Below, piece after piece: positions 43,111 to 51,019 of a stretch of DNA of 64,000 bases (the first letter of the stretch is position 1; each line of letters starts with the position of its first letter). The notes beneath the pieces are model-generated. The model saw only the letters and a program-made list of their open reading frames with translations, was not told where the DNA came from and searched no databases. Source of the stretch: Desulfocucumis sp964643075 (GTDB lineage: Bacteria; Bacillota; Desulfotomaculia; Desulfotomaculales; Desulfocucumaceae); contig CAZXQO010000016.1 of the NCBI GenBank assembly GCA_964643075.1, forward strand, positions 25,927 to 89,926, given 5' to 3'. A program made the position numbers and the translations under genes.

Positions 43111-45582
43111 ATGAAAGCCATAATTATGGCCGGAGGGGAGGGAACCCGCCTGCGTCCCCTGACCTGCGGGCGCCCCAAACCTATGATGCCGGTTGTCAAT
43201 AAACCTATGATGGAACATATCGTAAACTTGCTAAAAGCACATGACATGAACGAGATCGGGGTAACCCTGCAATATCTTCCCGGCCACATCAGGGACTATT
43301 TTGGTACCGGTGCCGATTATGGGGTGCATATGCGTTATTACGTTGAAAACACTCCGCTGGGCACTGCGGGTAGCGTGCAGAATGCCAGGAGTTTCCTGGA
43401 CGAAACCTTTGTGGTGATTTCCGGTGACTGTTTAACGGATTTTGACATTAGCCGGGCCATAGATTTTCACCGCCGGAAGGGAGCGCTGGCAACGCTGGTA
43501 CTTACCCGGGTGGAAAGCCCGCTGGAATACGGTGTGGTAATAACTGACCGTGATAACAGAATTGTAAAATTTCTGGAAAAGCCCGGCTGGGGTGAGGTAT
43601 TCAGCGATACGGTAAACACCGGTATTTATATTCTTGAGCCGGAGGTGCTGGACTATTTTGAGCCGGGGCGAAAATTTGATTTCAGTCAGGATTTGTTTCC
43701 ACTGCTTTTAAAGGAAAAAAAGCCTCTCTTCGGAGTGGTGCTGGAGGGGTACTGGTGCGATATAGGTGATCTGAGGGCATATATCCTTGCCCACCAGGAC
43801 GTGCTGGCTGGCAAGGTGAAGGTGCATATTTCCGCAGTGGAAAAATCCCCCGGGATATGGGTTGGCCGGGACGTTGTGATCGATGAAAATGTCCGAATTA
43901 ACGGCCCGGTATTAATCGGAAACCGCTGTTCCATAGGTGCTGATGTGGTGTTGGGGCAGTATACCGTTCTAGGTGACGGGTGCGTTATACGGGAACGGGC
44001 TTCCATCAAAAGAAGCGTGCTCTGGGGAGGGGTGTTTGTCGGCACAGGGGCAGCCCTGCGAGGGTCCGTGCTATGCAGCAGGGTTCAGGTGCAAAAAAAT
44101 TCCGGGGTTTATGAAGGAGCTGTGCTGGGCAGCGATACGGTGGTCAGGGAAGATAGTCTGGTTAAGCCCGATGTAAAGTTGTGGCCGCAAAAGGTGATTG
44201 AAAGCGGTACTGTGGTACAGAGCAGCATGGTATGGGGCACCAGGTATCCCAGAAAAATTTTTGGCATAGAGGGTGTAACCGGCCTGGTAAATGTAGAAAT
44301 GACTCCGGAATTTACCCTACGTGTGGCAGCAGCCTTTGCTTCCGTCACCGGTTCGGGGAACGGTCTGGCGGTAAGCTGTGACAGTTGTCCGGCAGCGGGC
44401 ATGATTAAAGCCGCGGTAACCTCCGGCATTCAGTCGGCGGGGGGCCGGGTGTTCGATCTGGGGTGCGGAATCACGCCGCTGAACCGTTATACTGTGCGGT
44501 CCATGCAACTGAACGGCGGTATACACGTTAAGACGTCTTCCCGTAGAAAGGACTCCGTAACACTGGTCTTCGTAGATCAAAAAGGAGCCAATATTTCCCG
44601 GGGCACGGAACGTAAGGTAGAAAACGCCCTGCTGCGTGAAGATTTTAACAGGGCTGATATGTCCAGGGTGGCGCCGGTACAGGTGGCCGGGCAGGTGCGG
44701 GAAAACTATTTATCGGCGCTTGCCGGGATCATTGGGGGAGGGACGATAAGCTCCGGCGGGATAACCCTGGTGGCTGCCTACGACCGGAACAATATGGGTA
44801 GTTTGATTGAACCACTGGCGGCAGGATTCAATATTGAACTAATAAATATTTGTGAAACATTTTTTTCAAGTACCGTCCGGACATGGCAGGAATACCGGGA
44901 TATGCTGCCACGTTTGGCGGCGGAGGTTGCGCGCAGGTCTGCCTTTGCCGGCGTTTTAATTGAACCCAATGGGGATGGTCTGGTACTGGTTGATAATCAA
45001 GGGCGGGTAATCAGCGATGACTTGCTTACCGCTCTTTCCGCCCTGGTGGTGCTTAAATCCCGGGGTGGGACGGTTGTTGTGCCTGTGACGGCTTCGGGAA
45101 CAATAGATGAATTGGCCCGGCGCTATCAGGGCAAGGTGGTGCGTACTAAAACATCAATTCAGGATTTTTCGGAAAAGGTATTGGGTGAGGAGGAAGCCGG
45201 GGAACAAAATGGGATTTCACAATTTATTTTAAATTTTGACGCCCTGGGGGCGCTGTTCAGCATTATGGAATTTGCTGCCGGCAATATGACTATAGGACAG
45301 CTGGTGGACGAAATACCCGAATTTTTCATGCACAGGAAAGAGGTGCCCGTTCCTTGGGAGGTTAAAGGAACAGTAATTCGCAGGCTCATTGAGGAACCTC
45401 CGGCGGAAAGGATGGAACTTTTGGATGGGGTAAAGGTATTTCATCCCCAGGGCTGGGCGCTGGTCTTGCCGGACCCGGAAGAGCCGGTTTGCCGGGTGTT
45501 CAGTGAGGGGGCTTCCATGGAAATAGCCGAATCACTGACGGAGTTTTATGCCGACAGGATTAACAGTATAATCAATGGGTAG
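43111..45582 (+). CDS. Sugar-phosphate nucleotidyltransferase fused to a phosphomannomutase-like domain
   Basis: 823 residues. Residues 1-235 are a mannose-1-phosphate guanylyltransferase-like domain (IIMAGGEGTRLRPLTCGRPKPM, then PLGTAGSVQNA and SGDCLTDFD). A left-handed beta-helix follows (about 250-360, INGPVLIGNRCSIGADVVLG). From about residue 375 a phosphomannomutase/phosphoglucomutase-like region runs to the end. In the mutase part the usual TASHNP phosphoserine loop is replaced by IHVKTSSRRKDSVTL, so mutase activity is doubtful. Similar fusions occur in other Firmicutes and cyanobacteria. RBS AAGGAGAGG precedes the ATG. Substrate (mannose versus glucose phosphate) is not decided by sequence. 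Confidence 0.87.
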   Translation: MKAIIMAGGEGTRLRPLTCGRPKPMMPVVNKPMMEHIVNLLKAHDMNEIGVTLQYLPGHIRDYFGTGADYGVHMRYYVENTPLGTAGSVQNARSFLDETFVVISGDCLTDFDISRAIDFHRRKGALATLVLTRVESPLEYGVVITDRDNRIVKFLEKPGWGEVFSDTVNTGIYILEPEVLDYFEPGRKFDFSQDLFPLLLKEKKPLFGVVLEGYWCDIGDLRAYILAHQDVLAGKVKVHISAVEKSPGIWVGRDVVIDENVRINGPVLIGNRCSIGADVVLGQYTVLGDGCVIRERASIKRSVLWGGVFVGTGAALRGSVLCSRVQVQKNSGVYEGAVLGSDTVVREDSLVKPDVKLWPQKVIESGTVVQSSMVWGTRYPRKIFGIEGVTGLVNVEMTPEFTLRVAAAFASVTGSGNGLAVSCDSCPAAGMIKAAVTSGIQSAGGRVFDLGCGITPLNRYTVRSMQLNGGIHVKTSSRRKDSVTLVFVDQKGANISRGTERKVENALLREDFNRADMSRVAPVQVAGQVRENYLSALAGIIGGGTISSGGITLVAAYDRNNMGSLIEPLAAGFNIELINICETFFSSTVRTWQEYRDMLPRLAAEVARRSAFAGVLIEPNGDGLVLVDNQGRVISDDLLTALSALVVLKSRGGTVVVPVTASGTIDELARRYQGKVVRTKTSIQDFSEKVLGEEEAGEQNGISQFILNFDALGALFSIMEFAAGNMTIGQLVDEIPEFFMHRKEVPVPWEVKGTVIRRLIEEPPAERMELLDGVKVFHPQGWALVLPDPEEPVCRVFSEGASMEIAESLTEFYADRINSIING

Positions 45583-45593
45583 TAAGTTATACA

Positions 45594-45632
45594 TATAAAG
45601 GCTTCCGCCCAGTCACGGCGGAAGCCTTTATA
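45594..45632. terminator. Bidirectional terminator between convergent genes
   Basis: TATAAAGGCTTCCGCC and GGCGGAAGCCTTTATA form a 16-base perfect stem with loop CAGTCAC. Works for the fused nucleotidyltransferase gene and the converging GH57 gene. Confidence 0.85.
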
Positions 45633-45637
45633 TTATT

Positions 45638-47248
45638 TTACCGGGCCGCAGAATATAATGCCGTTTGACTGCTACGGTAATAAAGGTAGTTAATATCCGG
45701 GAATATGTTGTTGCTCTGTTCCAGGCTCTCAAGCCATGCGCGGTCAATACAGTTTCCTGTAATTTCCCGGTATAGGCGCAAAAAGTTGTCCAAATGGATT
45801 TTGGTTCTCCGTATGGCGTATTCCACCATTGTCCCGGTGTTGATGATAAAGGCCCAGTCACTGCTTTGAGCCAGCAACAGTTCCCTGGCTGCCTGGTTTA
45901 AGGCCCTCTTCAGAATACCGCCGGTCACCGGAAACTTTTCCGCCAGTTCCACCATGCGGTCGGCGGCGATATGAAGATGGCGGTAAATCCAGTCATTTTC
46001 CCGGCATAACCAGACTTCATTATAACCTTTGCTGCCCCAACTGGAAGCGCAGGGCCTGGCCACTTGATTGCAGGGGTGGCGGAGCAGATATTCGCCTGGT
46101 GTGATCAGTTCAACGGTATGCTGATCAAAGTGCATTTTTTTAAATAATAATTCCAGCCAAAGCGGGCCCTCGAACCACCAGTGACCGAAAAGCTCAGCAT
46201 CATAGGGCGATACCACCAGTGGTGGCCGGTCCATATAACGGGCCAGATATTCAATTTGTATGATCCTATTGAACATAAAATTGCCGGCGTGCACCGCGAT
46301 CCTTTCCCTGGCCCGTTCAGGATCGTAGGGCTCTTTGTAATTGCTTTTTCCGGTGATACGGTAATATTTTATGCCCGTATGAAGGCGGATCCCGTCCGGA
46401 TGAATATAGGGCTTTATGTACCCAAAATCTAAATCAAAACCAACGTCCCGGTAAAACTCCCTGTAGTCAAAGTCGCCGGGGTAGCCCTCGCTGGAACTCC
46501 ATACCTGTTTGGAAGACTCCGTATCCCTGCCGAAGGCTGCAACTCCGGAGGGGCAGTATATGGGAGCAAAAATACCAAACTTGGGCCTGTGTGAGGCAAA
46601 TAGAACCCCGTGTGTATCGGTAAAGAAATATTTAATGCCGAATTCCTTTAATATTTCGTCAATGCCCGGTGCGTAAGCGCATTCCGGCAGCCAGATTCCT
46701 TCCGGCGGACGTCCCAGATGGCGTGTATGCAGATCTACTGCAATACCTATCTGGGCTTTTACCGCCTCCGGTCTTACCATCATCAGCGGCAGGTAACCAT
46801 GGGTGGCCGCACAGGTTAGCACATTAACCAGGCCGGTATTCTGAAATTCCCTGAAGGCATTGACAATATTTTTATTGTAAACGTTACAAAATATATTCCT
46901 GGCCCGCCGGAAATTGTCCTGATACATTAATGCTGTTTTGTGGAATGGCGTTTCATAAGTCCTGCCGGCCTCTTTGTCTGCCAGTTCGATTAATTTGTCC
47001 AGATAGCGGATATATCTTTCCTGCAGCAGGTGATCCGTCAGCATAGATATTAAGGTGGGAGAAAGGGACATGGTAATCTTGAAGGGAACGTTTTCTTCCC
47101 GCAGGCGTCCGAAAACTTCCAGCAAAGGGATATATGTTTCTGTTATGGCTTCGAACAGCCATCGTTCTTCCAGATAATTTTCGTTTTCTGGATGTCGTAC
47201 AAAAGGTAAATGAGCATGTAAAACCAGTGCTAGGTAACCCTTGGGCAT
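45638..47248 (-). CDS. 1,4-alpha-glucan branching enzyme, GH57 family
   Basis: 536 residues. GH57 enzymes of this size with DUF1957 at the C-terminus make alpha-1,6 branches in glycogen. The N-terminus LALVLHAHLPFVRHPE is typical. The nucleophile is Glu189 in GIWLPECAYAPG and the acid/base Asp350 in VVSPYDAELFGHWWFEG, matching E183/D354 and similar positions in characterised archaeal and Thermus enzymes. The C-terminal helical region holds the SSDWAFIINTGTMVEYA motif. RBS AAGGAGGAAA. It is probably cotranscribed with the DUF4912 gene upstream. Confidence 0.93.
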   Translation of the reverse strand: MPKGYLALVLHAHLPFVRHPENENYLEERWLFEAITETYIPLLEVFGRLREENVPFKITMSLSPTLISMLTDHLLQERYIRYLDKLIELADKEAGRTYETPFHKTALMYQDNFRRARNIFCNVYNKNIVNAFREFQNTGLVNVLTCAATHGYLPLMMVRPEAVKAQIGIAVDLHTRHLGRPPEGIWLPECAYAPGIDEILKEFGIKYFFTDTHGVLFASHRPKFGIFAPIYCPSGVAAFGRDTESSKQVWSSSEGYPGDFDYREFYRDVGFDLDFGYIKPYIHPDGIRLHTGIKYYRITGKSNYKEPYDPERARERIAVHAGNFMFNRIIQIEYLARYMDRPPLVVSPYDAELFGHWWFEGPLWLELLFKKMHFDQHTVELITPGEYLLRHPCNQVARPCASSWGSKGYNEVWLCRENDWIYRHLHIAADRMVELAEKFPVTGGILKRALNQAARELLLAQSSDWAFIINTGTMVEYAIRRTKIHLDNFLRLYREITGNCIDRAWLESLEQSNNIFPDINYLYYRSSQTALYSAAR

Positions 47249-47303
47249 CCGGTTTCCTCCTTAGTAGAAAATTATGGTGCTGCTGCTAAAGCTATTGAGG
47301 AAA

Positions 47304-47353
47304 GGGGACATACCTCCGTTTGGGGCCAGTCTCTAGGGCCGAGGAATGTCCCC
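47304..47353. repeat. Family C inverted repeat (copy 3, short)
   Basis: GGGGACATACCTCC (47304-47317) and GAGGAATGTCCCC (47341-47353) are inverse complements with two mismatches. Lies between the GH57 and DUF4912 genes. Confidence 0.65.
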
Positions 47354-47355
47354 AA

Positions 47356-48078
47356 CTAATGGTAATTTTCCCTGCATCCTGGAGAACTTATACCCAGTGG
47401 CAAAGCTCCCATGCGTTGATTAATATCTTCAATAATTACTGGTGAACTGACGCCCATTTGGTAGCGAATGGTTCTGTACAGGCCTTCGATCCACATCCAC
47501 TCTTCATCAAGGGAATTAGAAAAGGACGCTCTGGGAGTTGATACTACATTAGAGCGTAATATGGTTATAAATTTTCCATCCGGGAACATTCTTCCCAAAT
47601 CAACACAAAAAGAACGGTCAGGCTTGGCAAGGCCGAAATGCCAGTTATCGGTGAAACCGGGCAAATTTATATCCACAAAGCTGTTGGCATTTTGTCCGTT
47701 AAAATGTATGCCGGTAACGTCATATACTCGCAGCACCGGACGGGTGTTGCTCCACGCTCCCACACCGTGGACCGCTTCGAAGTCATCCTGCTTGGTGGCG
47801 GTAATTTCCCAGTAGGCATATAACCAGTTTGGATCCCGTACCAGTAGCACCAGGCGGTTGATGCCGTAGGCATGCGGTAGTTCCGGCAGCGGTTCCCTGG
47901 CTGGCGGCTCTGTAACCAGCGGGCAAAGCTCGCCGGCTGTTTCATGCTTAAAACCCGGAGTCATTGACACCGGACCGGACTTTTGTTGCTTTCGTTTGTG
48001 CAGCCCGGGCCATACAAAAAAGGCTACAAGAAGGATGACTATCAAGGCTCCCAGTAGCCAGGGTATAAATGCGCTCAT
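47356..48078 (-). CDS. DUF4912 protein with N-terminal membrane anchor
   Basis: 240 residues. A single transmembrane segment at about residues 5-24 (IPWLLGALIVILLVAFFVWP) is followed by a basic stretch (KRKQQK) and a DUF4912 domain from about residue 68 (LPHAYGINRLVLLVRDPNWLYAYWEI). The domain resembles carbohydrate-binding beta-sandwich modules and is often encoded beside GH57 enzymes, as here. The charge pattern puts the basic stretch inside the cell, so the domain is probably cytoplasmic at the membrane. Its role is not established; a part in tethering polysaccharide or its enzymes is an inference. RBS AAAGGAGGG before ATG. Confidence 0.85.
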   Translation of the reverse strand: MSAFIPWLLGALIVILLVAFFVWPGLHKRKQQKSGPVSMTPGFKHETAGELCPLVTEPPAREPLPELPHAYGINRLVLLVRDPNWLYAYWEITATKQDDFEAVHGVGAWSNTRPVLRVYDVTGIHFNGQNANSFVDINLPGFTDNWHFGLAKPDRSFCVDLGRMFPDGKFITILRSNVVSTPRASFSNSLDEEWMWIEGLYRTIRYQMGVSSPVIIEDINQRMGALPLGISSPGCRENYH

Positions 48079-48317
48079 TTATTGCCCTCCTTTGGTGATG
48101 TGCGGCTTGTCTTGAGTCAGAACAAAAAATACTTTTTTTATTATTGCCAGCCTGGGGCTAATTATAATCAACAATTTTTTCGGCATTAAGCGCTATTTTA
48201 TCATTAGTATGCAAACATATTGGTTTGCCGGAAGGCAGCGCACTTCAAAACACATGGCACAGATGATATTATTAGTAATTAATGTTTTATGTATCAGTAT
48301 TTTGGAAGGAGGATTTT

Positions 48318-48758
48318 ATGAAAAACCCTGATGACATAATAATAAAAAAAATATTAACCGAAGCCAAAACCATAGCGGTGGTTGGCCTGTCAGCCAAACC
48401 TCACCGGGCCAGCTACAGGGTGGCGGAATATATGCAAAAAGAGGGCTACCGCATTATACCTGTTAACCCTTCCCTCAAACAGGAGGTGCTGGGGGAAAGG
48501 GCTTACCCGGATTTGGCTTCGGTGCCGGAAAAGATTGATATAGTTGATATTTTTAGAAAAAGCGAGGATGTGCCAGCTGTGGTGGAGGACGCTTTGCCTG
48601 TTAACCCCCGGTGCATCTGGATGCAACTGGGTATTGTAAATGAAGGCGCTGCCGCCAGGGCTATGGAAAACGGTATTGCTGTCATTATGGACCTTTGCCT
48701 GATGGTAGAGCATAAAAGGATTTTGGAAGCATCGACCTGCGGGGAAGGCAATCTCTAA
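48318..48758 (+). CDS. CoA-binding domain protein, YccU family
   Basis: 146 residues with a Rossmann-type CoA-binding fold: KTIAVVGLSAKPHRASYRVAEYM at about residues 15-37, YRIIPVNPS, and VDIVDIFRKSEDVPAVVEDA. The C-terminal IWMQLGIVNEGAAARAMENGI is the family pattern. It is like the first domain of succinyl-CoA synthetase but lacks the rest, and no reaction is known. ATG with RBS GGAAGGAGGA; the frame is open to 48282. Its TAA overlaps the ATG of nth by one base. Confidence 0.9.
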   Translation: MKNPDDIIIKKILTEAKTIAVVGLSAKPHRASYRVAEYMQKEGYRIIPVNPSLKQEVLGERAYPDLASVPEKIDIVDIFRKSEDVPAVVEDALPVNPRCIWMQLGIVNEGAAARAMENGIAVIMDLCLMVEHKRILEASTCGEGNL

Positions 48759-49411
48759 TGGTGGTGAATAACAGTATCGAGAAAATCTTGACAGTATTGT
48801 CCCGGCTATACCCCGATGTCCGCACTGAACTGGTATTCAGTAATAATTTTGAACTATTAATAGCGGTGATGCTTTCCGCCCAGTGTACTGACAGACAGGT
48901 TAATAAAATTACAGCCAAGCTTTTTAAAAAATATCATAACCCAGATGATATTGCTGCCCTGACCCCGGATGAATTGGCTCAGGACATCAGGGAGTGCGGG
49001 CTTTATCGCAATAAGAGCAAAAATATTGTCAATACCTGCAGGATGCTGGTTGAAAAGTATGGTTCGGAAATACCGGCTGAAATGGACGCTCTTCTATCGT
49101 TGCCCGGGGTAGGCAGAAAAAGCGCCAGTGTTGTTTTAATAGTTGCTTTCGGCAAACCGGCCATGCCGGTAGATACTCATGTTTTTCGCCTGGCCCGGCG
49201 TTTGGGGCTTTCCCGGGGCAAGACTCCGGAAGCTGTAGAAAAAGATCTGTTAGTTATTATTCCTCCGGACCAACTGGGACATGTGCATCACCGGATTATC
49301 TACCATGGTCGGCGGGTATGTTCAGCCAGAAAGCCTCGTTGCAAAGAGTGTGCGTTGCAAAATCTATGTCCGTCTCGCCAGCCGCAGGACGGATTCCGGA
49401 GTGAAGATTAA
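48758..49411 (+). CDS. nth: Endonuclease III
   Basis: DNA glycosylase/AP lyase for oxidised pyrimidines. 217 residues. Helix-hairpin-helix LPGVGRKSASVVL with the catalytic Lys, catalytic Asp in MPVDTHVFRLARRLGL, and the [4Fe-4S] set C-x6-C-x2-C-x5-C (CSARKPRCKECALQNLCPS). It starts inside the end of the preceding gene, and its own stop overlaps trmL, so the three are translated as a unit. Confidence 0.97.
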   Translation: MVVNNSIEKILTVLSRLYPDVRTELVFSNNFELLIAVMLSAQCTDRQVNKITAKLFKKYHNPDDIAALTPDELAQDIRECGLYRNKSKNIVNTCRMLVEKYGSEIPAEMDALLSLPGVGRKSASVVLIVAFGKPAMPVDTHVFRLARRLGLSRGKTPEAVEKDLLVIIPPDQLGHVHHRIIYHGRRVCSARKPRCKECALQNLCPSRQPQDGFRSED

Positions 49412-49869
49412 TGCATATAGTTTTAGTGGAGCCGGAGATACCCGCTAATACCGGAAATATTGCCCGCACCTGCGCAGTAACGGGCACGGCTCTTCATCTG
49501 GTGAGACCTCTTGGGTTTTCCACGGAAGACAAATACTTAAAAAGGGCCGGTCTTGATTACTGGCATTTGGTGGAGATTCATTATTATGACAGTTTCGGGG
49601 AATTGTCGGAAAATTACCCCCATAGTAGATTTTACTATATATCAACCAAAGGAAAGAAAAGCTACCATCAGTCTTCCTTCGGACCTGACGATTTTCTTGT
49701 TTTCGGCAAGGAAACCAGAGGACTGCCCGGGGTACTACTTAAATCAAATGCGGAACACTGCCTGCGCATACCCATGATTGGGGACGTCAGGTCATTGAAC
49801 CTGGCCAATTCGGTAGCGCTGGTGCTTTATGAGGCCCTGCGGCAGCAAAATTTCCCCGGGTTAATATGA
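49411..49869 (+). CDS. trmL: tRNA (cytidine/uridine-34 2'-O)-methyltransferase TrmL
   Basis: 152 residues, SPOUT fold. Methylates the wobble ribose of tRNA(Leu). Motif 1 VEPEIPANTGNIARTCAVTG, motif 2 FGKETRGLPGVLL, motif 3 IPMIGDVRSLNLANSVALVLYEALRQ, which form the knotted SAM site. ATG overlaps the nth stop by one base. Confidence 0.97.
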   Translation: MHIVLVEPEIPANTGNIARTCAVTGTALHLVRPLGFSTEDKYLKRAGLDYWHLVEIHYYDSFGELSENYPHSRFYYISTKGKKSYHQSSFGPDDFLVFGKETRGLPGVLLKSNAEHCLRIPMIGDVRSLNLANSVALVLYEALRQQNFPGLI

Positions 49870-50020
49870 TAGAGGAAGGAATGTCCCCAACTTACGTGGC
49901 GCCTGCAAAAAGGGATTACATCACGGTCAGGCGAATTCTACCCTTGAAACAGTCATGCGGGATTTGCGGAATGTTTATGGTGCTAAAAGATAATTGAAGA
50001 ATTTATAAGGGGGGACTGTT
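49870..50020 (+). other. trmL-moxR gap with a half repeat C and an open-frame remnant
   Basis: A single family C arm (GGAAGGAATGTCCCC, 49874-49888) is followed by an open frame without start, running to TAA at 49991-49993, whose end reads HGQANSTLETVMRDLRNVYG then AKR. This could be the decayed C-terminus of a lost gene. I do not recognise it. Confidence 0.3.
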
Positions 50021-50992
50021 GTGAGTTTAAGTGTATCAGAACTTAAAAAGGCTATGGAGAAGGAAGGTTATATTTGTGAGGATGATATAGCCGTTACGGT
50101 ATACCTGGCCCTTACCCTGAACAAGCCACTGCTGGTGGAGGGTGCCCCGGGAGTAGGTAAAACCGAGATCGCCAAGGTTCTAAGCCGGGTATTCAATACC
50201 GAACTGATCAGGCTGCAGTGCTATGAGGGTCTTGATGAAAACAAAGCCCTTTATGAATGGAATTACCAGCGCCAGTTGCTAAAAATTCAAATCATGAAAG
50301 ATACTGCGGACTCGACAGCCCTGGAGAAGGACCTTTTTGACAGGGAGTATCTGCTGGAACGGCCCCTATTGAAGGCCATTCAGGCCGACAGAAGGGTGGT
50401 GTTGCTGGTGGACGAGGTGGACAAGGTGGATGAGCCCTTCGAGGCCTTTTTATTTGAATTGCTGTCGGATTTCCAGGTTTCCATCCCGGAACTGGGAACT
50501 CTGGAGGCGGTACAAATTCCCATTGTGGTCCTTACCAGCAACGGTGACAGGGAGCTTTCCGACGGGCTCAAGCGAAGGTGCGTGTATCTTTACATTGATT
50601 ATCCGGACATTGAAAAAGAAGTAAAAATACTGCAGATTAAAGTGCCCGAGGCGGGGGAGAAGCTGTTCAGGGAGATAGCAGGCGCGGTTAATTTCATCAG
50701 GGCCAACCTGGATCTGCGCAAGCAGCCTTCCATAGCGGAAACCATTGACTGGGCCAGAGCCCTGGTAGCCCTGCACGCGGATGCGCTGACGGCCGATAGC
50801 ATAGCCCATACGTTAAACCTGCTGGTAAAGAACCGCGATGATCGTGAGCAGATATTGGAAGGGGCCAACCTGATGAACATATTGGGGATAGATTCCCCAA
50901 AGGTGGCTGCAGCGGGGGAGGCGAGCTCCGGTTGCGCCTGCGGCGGGCATACCCACGGGGCGGGATCACACTGCCATCACCAGCACAAATAG
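50021..50992 (+). CDS. MoxR-family AAA ATPase with Cys/His-rich tail
   Basis: 323 residues. Walker A GAPGVGKT (41-48), Walker B VVLLVDEVDKVDEPF, sensor IVVLTSNGDRELSDGLKRRC. MoxR ATPases act with von Willebrand factor A partners as chaperones in complex or cofactor assembly. The next gene encodes such a partner, giving a CoxD/CoxE-like pair. The last 19 residues (CACGGHTHGAGSHCHHQHK) hold three Cys and six His, a probable metal-binding tail not needed for the ATPase fold. GTG start with RBS AAGGGGGGA. Confidence 0.92.
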   Translation: MSLSVSELKKAMEKEGYICEDDIAVTVYLALTLNKPLLVEGAPGVGKTEIAKVLSRVFNTELIRLQCYEGLDENKALYEWNYQRQLLKIQIMKDTADSTALEKDLFDREYLLERPLLKAIQADRRVVLLVDEVDKVDEPFEAFLFELLSDFQVSIPELGTLEAVQIPIVVLTSNGDRELSDGLKRRCVYLYIDYPDIEKEVKILQIKVPEAGEKLFREIAGAVNFIRANLDLRKQPSIAETIDWARALVALHADALTADSIAHTLNLLVKNRDDREQILEGANLMNILGIDSPKVAAAGEASSGCACGGHTHGAGSHCHHQHK

Positions 50993-51019
50993 GGAGGCCG
51001 TTGAAAAGGGGGGTATTTT

